A stretch of DNA of 64,000 bases from JAXMHN01 sp964578605 (lineage in GTDB: Bacteria > Verrucomicrobiota > Verrucomicrobiia > Limisphaerales > SIBE01): positions 23,666 through 87,665 of the forward strand of contig CAZODO010000008.1 in assembly GCA_964578605.1 (NCBI GenBank). Reading direction: 5' to 3'. A program made the position numbers and the translations under genes. Positions 1 through 7,885 of the stretch are shown here, piece after piece (position 1 is the first letter of the stretch; each line of letters begins with the position of its first letter). The notes beneath the pieces were generated by a model. The model was given only the letters and a program-made list of their open reading frames with translations, was not told the origin of the DNA and did not search any database.

Positions 1-545
1 GTATCGCCATTGGCAATAGCCTGGGAATGAGCCCGCAGTCCGGTCTGCCCCACAACAACCGCGTGGGGGATCTCGACGCCTTCGCGGTGCCTTTCGCCAT
101 GCGCACGCTGAGCCTGAGTTTGGACGAAGCCGAGCGGCAATTGTGCAAGGAATCCGGGCTAAAAGGCCTTTCCGGTGTTTCCAACGATATCCGCGACATT
201 ACCGTGGCGGCTGACCGGGGGGATGCCAAGGCCAGGCTCGCACTGGACGTCTTCGTGCATAGCGCCCGCCAGTGGATTGGCGCTTACCTGGCGGAATTGA
301 ATGGGGCGGATGCCCTGGTCTTTACCGCAGGGATCGGCGAGAACCGGAGCGAGATCCGCGCCGCGATTTGCGCCGGGCTGGATCAGCTCGGCATTGAACT
401 CGACCCTGCCAAGAACGCGTCCGCGAAGGCCCAGGAGGCCGTCATTAGCCCGGAAGGCGCGCGGGGGAAAGTTCTGGTGATCCCGACCAACGAAGAACTC
501 GTTGTCGCCCGCGAAGCGAAACGACTGCTCGAACGCTCCCATTAG
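1..545 (+). CDS. ackA: Acetate kinase, C-terminal part (5' end off window)
   Basis: An open frame (codons from base 3) enters from the left edge and encodes about the last 180 residues of an acetate/propionate kinase. The family motif is seen as GNSLGMSPQSGL, followed by GDLDAFAVPF, the LSGVSNDIRDI segment and the late FTAGIGENRSEIR motif of the ASKHA fold. It would convert acyl phosphate plus ADP to acid plus ATP. It lies 45 bp upstream of the BMC shell gene in the same direction. In BMC loci of this type, acetate kinase completes substrate-level phosphorylation after the aldehyde dehydrogenase and a PduL-type phosphotransacylase; no PduL is in view and it may lie further left. Confidence 0.93.
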   Translation, partial: IAIGNSLGMSPQSGLPHNNRVGDLDAFAVPFAMRTLSLSLDEAERQLCKESGLKGLSGVSNDIRDITVAADRGDAKARLALDVFVHSARQWIGAYLAELNGADALVFTAGIGENRSEIRAAICAGLDQLGIELDPAKNASAKAQEAVISPEGARGKVLVIPTNEELVVAREAKRLLERSH

Positions 546-590
546 ATCCGAATCTGCAATCTTAAACCTGCAATCTCAAATCCCTAGAAT

Positions 591-875
591 ATGCCACAAC
601 AAGCTATTGGAATGATTGAAACCCGCGGCCTGGTCGCCCTTGTCGAGGGCGTGGACGCGATGCTCAAGGCCGCCAACGTCGAATTGGCCGGGCCGATGGT
701 CCAGGTCGGGAATGCGCTCGTCACGGCCACCGTGGTGGGTGATGTTGCCGCTGTGAAAGCCGCCACGGACGCAGGCGCCCAGGCGATCAAGGCGATCAAG
801 GGCGAAATCGTCAGCGTGCACGTCATTGCGCGGCCGCACCAGGATGTCGCCCAGGTGTTGCCCAAGCCCCGGTAA
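591..875 (+). CDS. BMC-H microcompartment shell hexamer protein
   Basis: A 94-residue single BMC domain (Pfam BMC, CcmK/PduA/EutM type). It begins with QAIGMIETRGLVALVEGVDAM, the usual edge strand and helix, has the internal VGDVAAVKAATDAG helix and ends SVHVIARPHQDV. The length matches canonical hexameric shell proteins, and no circular permutation or second BMC domain is seen. It forms the facets of the protein shell that encloses the aldehyde-metabolising enzymes encoded downstream. It is the only BMC-H in the window, and no BMC-T trimer is visible here. Confidence 0.96.
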   Translation: MPQQAIGMIETRGLVALVEGVDAMLKAANVELAGPMVQVGNALVTATVVGDVAAVKAATDAGAQAIKAIKGEIVSVHVIARPHQDVAQVLPKPR

Positions 876-966
876 TTGGGCCGTCCGTGCGCGGCAGCCG
901 GGCGGCTGTGTCGCCAATTCGACGGCGCCATCCGGCAGGCCCGCAGACCCTTGACCCCAACCAGCC

Positions 967-1281
967 ATGTACCTTGCCAAAGTCGAAGGTGCGGTGGTCT
1001 CGACCAAGAAGGACCCGTCCATGAGCGGCCGCAAACTGCTCTTGCTTCGGCCGCAATTGGTCGATGACAAAGACCCAACCCGGTTCCGCCCCGGGGTCAA
1101 CACGATCGTGGCCGTTGACAGTGTTGGGGCGGGGATAGGGGAGATGGTTCTCTTCTGCCAGGGCAGTTCGGCACGGCTGGCGCCGAACTTGAAGGAGGCC
1201 CCGGTGGACGCCGTAATCATTGGCATTGTCGATACGGTCGATGTGTTGGGAAAACAGATTTTCAGCGCCCGAACCCAGTGA
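967..1281 (+). CDS. BMC-P (EutN/CcmL family) shell vertex pentamer protein
   Basis: A 104-residue EutN/CcmL beta-barrel protein. It starts MYLAKVEGAVVSTKKDPSM and contains the family-typical pattern of GRKLLLLRPQLVD, VAVDSVGAGIGEMVLFCQG and DAVIIGIVDTVDV. BMC-P pentamers cap the vertices of the polyhedral shell. This is the first of three BMC-P paralogues in the operon; three distinct pentamers plus BMC-H is the arrangement known for Planctomycetes/Verrucomicrobia BMC loci. A small hairpin (GGCAC-CTT-GTGCC, 1287-1299) follows the stop codon. Confidence 0.95.
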   Translation: MYLAKVEGAVVSTKKDPSMSGRKLLLLRPQLVDDKDPTRFRPGVNTIVAVDSVGAGIGEMVLFCQGSSARLAPNLKEAPVDAVIIGIVDTVDVLGKQIFSARTQ

Positions 1282-1359
1282 TTCCGGCACCTTGTGCCGC
1301 AGGCCGCGAGCCTGCTGTTTCGCGGGTTGTCACACCCGCATAGCTGAATTGAACGATTT

Positions 1360-2859
1360 ATGAGTGCGGTAAACGAATCCCTGATACGCGATGTTGTCGC
1401 AGAAGTCCTGAACCGCCTTGGTGGATCGCCCGCGGCTCCGTCCGCCCCGCCGCCCCCTGCCACCGAACGCGCCTGCGGCTGCGATGGTCAACCCGCCCGA
1501 CCTCGGCCGAGCGGAGCCGCGCGAGGCAAATTCGGCATTTTCCAAGACGCGGACCAGGCTTGCGAAGCCGCGCAGGAAGCCTTTCTCCAACTCCGCGCCA
1601 AAGGTGTCGAAGCGCGCCGCAAAGTGGTGGACATTGTCAAAACGTTGGCAGATAAGAACGCGGAGGCTTGGGGCAAACTGGAGTTGGACGAGACCAAGAT
1701 CGGCCGCCTCGATCATAAGATCGAGAAGCTCAAGATTATCCGGCTTGTTCCCGGGGTCGAATGGCTCCACCCGGACGGCCTCAGCGGCGATCACGGCATC
1801 ACCCTCGAGGAATACACGCCGTTCGGTGTCGTAGGAGCGGTCACACCTTCCACGCATTCGATTCCCACGCTGAGCGGCAATATTGTGAACATCGCCGCCG
1901 CCGGTAATGCCGTCGTTTTCAATGCGCATCCCAGTGCCGCGCGTTGCGCCGCCGTGGCCGTCCGCGCTTATAACGAAGCCATTTTCCGCGAGACGGGGAT
2001 TGAGAACCTCGCGTGCATCATTGAGCGCCCCACCTTCGACTCGTTCAAAGCGATGTGCGCGCACGAAGCGGTCCGCTTGCTCCTGGTGACCGGCGGTCCC
2101 GGGGTCGTGAAGGCTGCCATGCAAACGGGCAAACGCGCGATCTGCGCTGGTCCGGGAAATCCGCCGGTGTTTGTCGACGACACCGCTTGCCCCAAACGCG
2201 CCGCCAAAGCGGTCGTCGCGGGCGCCGCCTACGACAACAATCTCCTCTGCATCGGAGAGAAAGAGGTGTTCGTGCTTGAGAGCGTCGCGGACAAGTTTAT
2301 GGCGCAATTGGAAGCCAACGGGGCCGTGCGCTTAAACTCAGCGCAGCTCGACCGGCTGACCCAGGCGGTCTTTACGTTTAAGAATGGGCATGGCGGTGGC
2401 TGCCCTGAACCGGTGCTGAACAAGGATTTTATCGGCAAAGATCCGTCGGTGCTGGCGCAGGCTGCAGGCATCAACTTGCCCGCCGGCACGCAGTTGCTTT
2501 TTGCCGAAACCGACGCCAATCACGCTTTTGTCAAAGAGGAACAAATGATGCCCTTCATCCCCGTGGTGCGGGTGAGGAGCGTCGAGGAAGGCATCCAAGC
2601 GTCCCTGATTGCCGAGCATGGCTACAAGCACACGTCGATCATCCATTCGCATGACGTGGAGCATATGACCGCGATGGCGCGGGCGCTGGACACCACGTTG
2701 TTCGTCAAGAACGGAGCGTCGATGGCGGGGCTTGGCCTGGGCGGCGAAGGGTATCTCAGCTACTCCATCGCCACTCCCACGGGCGAAGGCGTCACCAACC
2801 CGCGAACCTTCTGCCGCGTGCGCCGCTGCGTGATGGTCGACAATTTGCGCATTTACTAA
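1360..2859 (+). CDS. CoA-acylating aldehyde dehydrogenase, BMC-associated (PduP/EutE-like)
   Basis: A 499-residue aldehyde dehydrogenase that oxidises an aldehyde (probably L-lactaldehyde or propionaldehyde here) with NAD+ and CoA to the acyl-CoA inside the microcompartment. The N-terminus (residues 1-22, MSAVNESLIRDVVAEVLNRL) is an amphipathic helix followed by a Pro/Ala/Gly-rich linker to about residue 55, which is the classic encapsulation peptide plus linker. The catalytic cysteine is probably C297 in NNLLCIGEKE, and the cofactor-region motif VTGGPGVVKAAM is present. Its stop codon at 2857-2859 is followed immediately by the TCCGAA repeat block, so the operon is interrupted here by an island before resuming at 3609. 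Confidence 0.95.
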   Translation: MSAVNESLIRDVVAEVLNRLGGSPAAPSAPPPPATERACGCDGQPARPRPSGAARGKFGIFQDADQACEAAQEAFLQLRAKGVEARRKVVDIVKTLADKNAEAWGKLELDETKIGRLDHKIEKLKIIRLVPGVEWLHPDGLSGDHGITLEEYTPFGVVGAVTPSTHSIPTLSGNIVNIAAAGNAVVFNAHPSAARCAAVAVRAYNEAIFRETGIENLACIIERPTFDSFKAMCAHEAVRLLLVTGGPGVVKAAMQTGKRAICAGPGNPPVFVDDTACPKRAAKAVVAGAAYDNNLLCIGEKEVFVLESVADKFMAQLEANGAVRLNSAQLDRLTQAVFTFKNGHGGGCPEPVLNKDFIGKDPSVLAQAAGINLPAGTQLLFAETDANHAFVKEEQMMPFIPVVRVRSVEEGIQASLIAEHGYKHTSIIHSHDVEHMTAMARALDTTLFVKNGASMAGLGLGGEGYLSYSIATPTGEGVTNPRTFCRVRRCVMVDNLRIY

Positions 2860-2860
2860 A

Positions 2861-3600
2861 TCCGAAGTCCGAAGGCCGAGATCCGAAAGAAGACCGAGAT
2901 CCGAAAGGCCCGAAAGAAATCCGAAGCGCCAATCCGAAAACCGAAACAGGCTCCGAGAACGAGATGCGAAAAGAAACGCCAGACTCCGTCCGCGATTACA
3001 GGTCGGTGGAGGGAGACTGTGCACTCGAGTCGAATTGTTCAGAATGGCCATCTTGGAGCGGCGAGGCGGATAGCGGCTTTAGCCTTCACGAGGGGCCAGG
3101 AGGACCTCCTCCGCGCAACCTCATGGAACGGACGGCGGAGTTCGGCGAGGCGTTGATTCGGTTCGCCAAACGAGTGCCCCGTGGAGCGGAACATCCGGAG
3201 AACAACCGGCTGATCGATCAGTTGGTGGGCGCGGGAACAAGCATCGGGGCCAATTATTGCGAAGCTGATGATGCGGTGTCTGGTAAGGATTTCAAAAACA
3301 AGATCGGGATTTGCCGGAAGGAATCGAAGGAAACAATGTTTTTCCTTCGCATGATCGCCGCGTCAGAAGAGTCGTTGGCCAGCGAGGCGCGCATGCTGTG
3401 GCGGGAAGCGAAGGAACTCAACCTGATCTTCGGCTCAATCTGGCGAAAGCAATGAACGCGTGAACTCCGAGCACCGAAATCCAAACAGCCCAAACGAAGG
3501 CCTGAGCGCGAGGTCCGAAGCTTTCAAACTCGGCCAATTCCTTCGTCGTTCGGAAATCGCAATTCGGACTTCTTTCGGTCCTCGGAATTCGGATTTCGGA
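2861..3600. repeat. Island bounded by inverted TCCGAA / TTCGGA hexamer clusters
   Basis: The left cluster has six TCCGAA copies (2861, 2868, 2882, 2900, 2920 and 2933) plus degenerate CCGAA/CCGAG forms. The right cluster has four TTCGGA copies (3549, 3563, 3588 and 3595), which is the reverse complement, plus one direct TCCGAA at 3514. The clusters therefore face each other as inverted arrays around a four-helix-bundle gene. The island fits exactly between the stop codon of the aldehyde dehydrogenase and the leader of the next shell gene, which suggests insertion into a pre-existing operon. No transposase or target-site duplication was recognised. Confidence 0.75.
3123..3455 (+). CDS. Four-helix-bundle protein (S23/IVR-Avd-like family)
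   Basis: A 110-residue protein starting MERTAEFGEALIRFAKRVPR. The family pattern is clear: QLVGAGTSIGANYCEAD, then GKDFKNKIGICRKESKETMFFLRMI, then a final helix with LWREAKELNLIFGSI. This is the family first described from 23S rRNA intervening sequences, whose members include the Avd accessory protein of diversity-generating retroelements; the molecular role of free-standing copies is not established. The frame is open upstream to 2964, but residues before 3123 are low-complexity and unlike the family, so the internal ATG is preferred. It has no obvious link to microcompartment function, and its repeat-flanked setting suggests a mobile or domesticated element. Confidence 0.85.
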   Translation: MERTAEFGEALIRFAKRVPRGAEHPENNRLIDQLVGAGTSIGANYCEADDAVSGKDFKNKIGICRKESKETMFFLRMIAASEESLASEARMLWREAKELNLIFGSIWRKQ

Positions 3601-3608
3601 TTTGACAA

Positions 3609-3887
3609 ATGTTTTTAGCGCGTGTCGAAGGCAACGTGGTGGCGACTCGGAAGCATCCAAGCTTCGAAGGCTGGCGCTTGGTCATTTGCCAGCCGATCGA
3701 TGGTTTGGGGGCGGCCGAAGGCGCGCCTCAAGTCGCGATCGACGCACACGGCGCGGGCTTGCACCAGCGTGTTATCATTTCGTCTGACGGCATGGCGGCG
3801 CGGAAAGCCGTTGGCGACGACAAGAGCCCGGCCCGCTGGATGATTATCGGGATCGTGGACGACATCGGAGAGGAAGTGTCCGTATGA
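3609..3887 (+). CDS. BMC-P (EutN/CcmL family) shell vertex protein, second copy
   Basis: A 92-residue EutN/CcmL domain beginning MFLARVEGNVVATRKHPSFEG. The LVICQPIDG, AIDAHGAGLHQRVIISSDG and ARWMIIGIVDDIGEE segments align with those of the first BMC-P. It resumes the BMC operon directly after the TTCGGA repeat block, with only 8 bp between the last repeat and the ATG. Its 3' end overlaps the next shell gene by the 4-base ATGA, indicating translational coupling. Confidence 0.95.
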   Translation: MFLARVEGNVVATRKHPSFEGWRLVICQPIDGLGAAEGAPQVAIDAHGAGLHQRVIISSDGMAARKAVGDDKSPARWMIIGIVDDIGEEVSV

Positions 3888-4189
3888 AGCTGGGAACCGT
3901 CATCGGTCGCGTCACGCTGAGCGAAGCGGTGCCCGCGTTGCGCGGAGCGCGTTGGCTGATCGTGAGCCCGTTCACACGGGAGCACTTCCAGCAGGGTGCA
4001 ACCACTCCGCCGGGGATGAGCAAGGACCCGAGCCTGATTGTTTACGATACCCTTGGCGGCAGCACCGGCCATACGATTGGATACGTTGAAGGACGCGAAG
4101 CCGCTCAACCCTTTGACCAACCGACTCCCATCGATGCCATCAACGCCGCCTTGGTTGACGAGATATTCTACAGTCCATTCAAACCATGA
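3884..4189 (+). CDS. BMC-P (EutN/CcmL family) shell vertex protein, third copy
   Basis: A 101-residue EutN/CcmL-family protein, more diverged than the other two. It starts MKLGTVIGRVTLSEAVPALRG, contains LIVSPFTREHFQ and VYDTLGGSTGHTIGYVEGREA, and ends with a short C-terminal extension (INAALVDEIFYSPF). It is coupled by ATGA overlaps both to the preceding BMC-P and to the following aldolase. Three non-identical pentamers imply differentiated vertices in the shell. Confidence 0.93.
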   Translation: MKLGTVIGRVTLSEAVPALRGARWLIVSPFTREHFQQGATTPPGMSKDPSLIVYDTLGGSTGHTIGYVEGREAAQPFDQPTPIDAINAALVDEIFYSPFKP

Positions 4190-5238
4190 AAACAGTCCTG
4201 AGCGCCAGAGATATCGAAGACATGCTCCGCGACGGCAAAGACCTTGCCGGCATCCCCGACGACGCCATCCTGACGCCGTCCGCTCGCGATCTGCTGCGGG
4301 ACGCATCGGCGCGCGCCACCAACGGCGCCCTGACCCGACCGGCTGTCTCCGGCCCGGCGCCTTCCGCCCCTCCGAAGAACGTCACGGCGAAGAGTTCCAG
4401 GCAAGAGATTGAAGCCTTTTTCAATTCACCGCCGATTCACACGCTGAAAGAGCAGATTTGCGATCTTGGGCGGCGCCTTTGGCAGCGCGCGTATGTGGAT
4501 GGCAACGGCGGGAACCTGGCGATTCGAGTTGGCGAAGATATTGTTCTCTGCACGCCGACCCTCGTTTCCAAGGGCTTCATGCGCCCCGAAGATATGTGCC
4601 TGGTCGATCTTGAGGGCAACCAGCTGGCTGGGGTCAAGAAGCGCACCAGCGAGATCCTGATGCATCTCCAGATTATGAAACGGCAACCCAAAGCCCTCGC
4701 GACGGTGCATTGCCATCCTCCCTACAGCACCGGGTTCGCGGTGGCTGGCATCGCGCCGCCCACATGCATGATCCCCGAGTTCGAAGTCTTCTGTGCGGTC
4801 GCCGTGGCGCCTTACCGGACGCCAGGCACGCCCGAGATGGGGAAGTTGGTGGCGGATTTGGCCGGTGAGCACAACACGATCCTGATGGCGAACCACGGCG
4901 TTGTGACCTGGAGCCACGTGGGCCTGGAAGATGCCTATTTTAAAATGGAGATTCTCGAAGCTTACTGCCGCACCGTCCTGGTTGCCTCCCAACTCGGCAA
5001 GCCGGTCAATACCATGACTCCGGCGCAGTTGCAGGACCTGCTCCGGATCAAGCAGGGCATGGGCATTCCCGACCCGCGCCACGGGCTCAAGGAATGTGAA
5101 CTGTGCGACAACGACGATTGGCGCCCCGGCGTCACCTGCGCGATCCCGGCCAAAACGGTGCCGGTGGCCAGTCTTGATCCGGACACGGAAGCGGCGGTGC
5201 AAGTCATCACCGACCAGATCCTCTCCCGAATGAAGTAA
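4186..5238 (+). CDS. Class II (zinc) aldolase, fuculose/rhamnulose-1-phosphate aldolase-like, BMC-targeted
   Basis: A 350-residue protein. The catalytic core (about residues 80-280) is an AraD/FucA class II aldolase with GNGGNLAIR, a TSE motif (E156), zinc ligands in VHCHPPYS (H175, H177) and NHGVV (H237). It probably cleaves fuculose- or rhamnulose-1-phosphate to DHAP and L-lactaldehyde, the substrate for the aldehyde dehydrogenase. Residues 1-40 (SARDIEDMLRDGKDLAGIPDDAILTPSARDLL as separate short helices) and a Pro/Ala linker to about 75 precede the core; this resembles an N-terminal encapsulation peptide. A C-terminal tail with CELCDNDDW and an amphipathic end is additional to FucA. Confidence 0.92.
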   Translation: MKTVLSARDIEDMLRDGKDLAGIPDDAILTPSARDLLRDASARATNGALTRPAVSGPAPSAPPKNVTAKSSRQEIEAFFNSPPIHTLKEQICDLGRRLWQRAYVDGNGGNLAIRVGEDIVLCTPTLVSKGFMRPEDMCLVDLEGNQLAGVKKRTSEILMHLQIMKRQPKALATVHCHPPYSTGFAVAGIAPPTCMIPEFEVFCAVAVAPYRTPGTPEMGKLVADLAGEHNTILMANHGVVTWSHVGLEDAYFKMEILEAYCRTVLVASQLGKPVNTMTPAQLQDLLRIKQGMGIPDPRHGLKECELCDNDDWRPGVTCAIPAKTVPVASLDPDTEAAVQVITDQILSRMK

Positions 5239-5264
5239 CCCTTTGCTCGGAGTTCGAAACGGAC

Positions 5265-6191
5265 ATGAAAGTCACGATTATCGGCGGCGGCGGGCGGGTC
5301 GGTTCCTGCGCAGCCTACGCGCTGCAATGCTCGGGATTGGTTTCGGAAATCCAGATCCTCGATGCCAATCAGGCGATGGCTGAGGGCGAGGCCCTCGATC
5401 TGCTCCATGGCAGCGCGTTTGCCGGAGATCAGCGAATCTACGCCGGTGACTACTGCCGCGCGGCAAACAGCGACCTCTTCCTCATTACCGCGGGCTTGCG
5501 CCGAAAGCCTGACGAATCCCGGCTCGACCTGATCAACCGCAACGTCGCGCTTTTCGTTCAGATCCTCGACAGCATCAAGTCCGCCGGCTTGCGCGACAGC
5601 GCGCAAGTCTTCGTGGTCTCCAACCCGGTCGACATCCTCACGCAACTGGCGGTGCAACGGCTTGGTTTGCCATGGCAACAGGTTTACGGGCTGGGCACGA
5701 TGCTGGACACGGCGCGATTCAGTTCGTTCATTGCCGAGGAGTTGAAGCTCGCGCCCACCCAAGTGAAGGCGCTCATTCTTGGCGAGCATGGCGATTCGAT
5801 GATCCCCGTGTGGTCGAGCGCGACCGCCAACGGTTTGCCGCTCACCGGCTGGCCTGAGTGCAGCCCGGGCTTTCAATCCGCCCTTTTCGAGCGCACCCGG
5901 GGCAGCGGGGCGGAGGTGATCAAGAAGAAGGGCGGTGCCGGATGGGCCGTGGGGATTGCGATCCGCGACGTCGTTCACGCCGTCCTCCTCAACAAGAAGG
6001 CGTTGCTGCCGGTCTCTTCGCTCGTGCAAGGCGCTTACGATATTCGGGACATCTGCCTCAGCGTCCCAAGCGTGGTCGGGCGCGGCGGCGTCGAGAAACA
6101 CGTCGAAATCAAGCTCTGGCCCAAGGAACTCATGGGTCTGCAAGCGTCGTTCCGCGCGCTGAAAGATACCCTGGCCAAGGTAAAAGCGTAA
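5265..6191 (+). CDS. Lactate/malate dehydrogenase family NAD oxidoreductase, BMC-associated
   Basis: A 308-residue LDH/MDH. The Rossmann motif GGGGRVGS is at residues 6-13, the substrate-arginine region is LRRKPDESRLDLINRN, VSNPVDILT is present, and the catalytic His is in GEHGDSMIPVWS (H175). It interconverts a 2-hydroxyacid and 2-oxoacid with NAD(H). In this operon it probably recycles NAD+/NADH used by the aldehyde dehydrogenase or handles lactate; the specificity cannot be read with certainty from the sequence. It lies 26 bp after the aldolase and 7 bp before the next gene, within the operon. Confidence 0.9.
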   Translation: MKVTIIGGGGRVGSCAAYALQCSGLVSEIQILDANQAMAEGEALDLLHGSAFAGDQRIYAGDYCRAANSDLFLITAGLRRKPDESRLDLINRNVALFVQILDSIKSAGLRDSAQVFVVSNPVDILTQLAVQRLGLPWQQVYGLGTMLDTARFSSFIAEELKLAPTQVKALILGEHGDSMIPVWSSATANGLPLTGWPECSPGFQSALFERTRGSGAEVIKKKGGAGWAVGIAIRDVVHAVLLNKKALLPVSSLVQGAYDIRDICLSVPSVVGRGGVEKHVEIKLWPKELMGLQASFRALKDTLAKVKA

Positions 6192-6198
6192 TCTAGCA

Positions 6199-7506
6199 AT
6201 GACCAAATCCCTCGAACTCAAGCTCACGGAAATCAAAGCGAACCCGAAGTCCCGCGCCTTCATCATCGCGGACGCCAAGGATGCGGACATGGCTTTTGGG
6301 GTGCGGGCGACCGGGCCGCGTTCCTACCTGGCACGTCACGGCGCGCGCCCGGCGCAATTCTCGCCCGAGGTCTGGACGCGCGACGAGTTTGGCTTCCGCA
6401 GTCTGCCCGAGTTCCTGGATATCATCCGCGAGGTCGTGCACCAGGGATTGGTGGACATCATGCTCATGTCCGCCTACGTCAACGAACAGCTTACGATTAA
6501 GGAAGGGCTCTTCCGGGACTCGCATGTGACCCCTGCCGCGCGCGCCAACGACACCACGGACGTCTGGGTGATTCGCCATGGCTGTTATACCCGCGAAGCC
6601 TCGCAACCTTTTCGCACCGCGAGCATCGACCATATCCAGTGCGGGCAGGTCGAGTGCGACCGGCGCGAGCCTGAGCCCGTCTTTCCCGGCGCCAATCTTG
6701 GGCTGTACTCCATCACATTCGTTAACGACCTTGACCAGGACCGCGAGACGCTGCTTTGGTACAAGCAGTTCCGTGAAGAGGCCGAGCGCAAGAAGTTCCA
6801 GCATTTCCTTGAAGTCTTCGATCCGAATGTCGATAGCGGCATTGCCCCGGGGAACATTGGCGAGTTCATCAACGACAACATCATCAGGCTGCTGGCGGGT
6901 GTCCCCGACTCCGGCCGGCCGCGCTTCTTGAAAATTGTTTACCACGGTCCGAGGGCCATGGAAGAGCTCGCGCAGTACGATCCGAACCTGATCGTTGGAA
7001 TCCTCGGCGGCAGCGCAGGCACCACTTATGATGCTTTCAGGCTGATCCATGACGCCCAAAAGTACGGCGCCCGCGTCGCCCTGTTCGGACGCAAGATCAA
7101 CAACGCGGAGCATCAACTGGCCTTCATCGAAATGCTGCGCCTGGTCACGGAAAGCCGGCTTTCTCCGGAAGAGGCCGTCCGCGCTTACCATGGCCTGCTT
7201 CAAGCCAAGAACATCAAGCCGCACCGAACGCTGGACGACGACCTTAAGCTGACCGACCTATCCATGAGTTACGATGGCAGCGCCGCCCGGCGCGCCACCG
7301 CATCGATTCAGAACAACCCCTTGGCAGCTCAAAAGCCCGGCGGCGCCGCCATTGGCGCGCAGCCCGCGCAGGCCGCCACCCACGGGTCCGCATCTTCAAA
7401 CGGCGCTTGGCCTGTCCGTCCGGACGGTTCTCCCGATTTTAGCAAGATGGATTCCGTCCAGCGCCAGGCCTACGACCAGGCGCGCCTCACCCGCCGTTTC
7501 GGTTAA
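6199..7506 (+). CDS. Conserved BMC-operon protein of unknown function, possible TIM-barrel (DhnA-like) fold with C-terminal tail
   Basis: A 435-residue protein not assigned to a named enzyme. The region around residues 215-345 has alternating short strands and helices (RFLKIVYHGPRAMEEL, IVGILGGSAGTTYDAF, GARVALFGRKINN) that recall late strands of class I DhnA/LsrF-type aldolase barrels; this is inference only. Residues 365-405 are an Ala/Gly/Pro/Gln linker. The last 28 residues (PDGSPDFSKM then SVQRQAYDQARLTRRFG) form a predicted helix, the arrangement expected for a C-terminal encapsulation peptide. It is the last gene of the BMC operon, 7 bp after the dehydrogenase. Confidence 0.7.
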   Translation: MTKSLELKLTEIKANPKSRAFIIADAKDADMAFGVRATGPRSYLARHGARPAQFSPEVWTRDEFGFRSLPEFLDIIREVVHQGLVDIMLMSAYVNEQLTIKEGLFRDSHVTPAARANDTTDVWVIRHGCYTREASQPFRTASIDHIQCGQVECDRREPEPVFPGANLGLYSITFVNDLDQDRETLLWYKQFREEAERKKFQHFLEVFDPNVDSGIAPGNIGEFINDNIIRLLAGVPDSGRPRFLKIVYHGPRAMEELAQYDPNLIVGILGGSAGTTYDAFRLIHDAQKYGARVALFGRKINNAEHQLAFIEMLRLVTESRLSPEEAVRAYHGLLQAKNIKPHRTLDDDLKLTDLSMSYDGSAARRATASIQNNPLAAQKPGGAAIGAQPAQAATHGSASSNGAWPVRPDGSPDFSKMDSVQRQAYDQARLTRRFG

Positions 7507-7885
7507 CCGCTTGGGTCGGCAGACAGCATCTTGACGCTTCGAGACTGTTCGCCCAAGGCTCATCCGCTCTAAAGACGGTCGTCACTCGGTCAGGACCGTG
7601 TGACCACCGGGTGATGACCGGGTGTTGACCGTGTGGACGCCGGGAGCAGCGCGGCAGTTTCTGGAAGAAACCCTCCAAAAGCTGTCACTGACGCCACTTC
7701 ATCCCCGGAACCCTCATTTTCTTCGGAGCGCCGGGTTGCAGTCGGCTTGCGGGCGCCGTTGGTTCGTGGCGGCGGCGAAAGATGAAGCCGGCTGCTAGCC
7801 GACACTCCTATTACAACACAATCTGAACACAATCCCGCTCACTAGACTTTTCCCGTCGTTCCTGTTCAATTCCCTCCGCGATACA
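7507..7885. other. Intergenic region after the BMC operon
   Basis: 379 bp without a convincing gene. It holds the 11-bp periodic repeat described separately (7570-7646). The remainder is unremarkable. Confidence 0.6.
7570..7646. repeat. 11-bp periodic repeat, locus 1 (seven units, with orientation switch)
   Basis: Consecutive 11-mers read TAAAGACGGTC, GTCACTCGGTC, AGGACCGTGTG, ACCACCGGGTG, ATGACCGGGTG, TTGACCGTGTG and GACGCCGGGAG. The first two carry CGGTC, the reverse complement of the GACCG core in the later units, so the array switches orientation at about 7591 and can fold as a hairpin (CACTCGGTC against GACCGTGTG). Confidence 0.7.

Noticed and set aside
2861..3600. CRISPR array interpretation of the hexamer clusters
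   Set aside because: Units are 6 bp, irregularly spaced, and change orientation; no 20-50 bp repeat/spacer organisation or cas genes.
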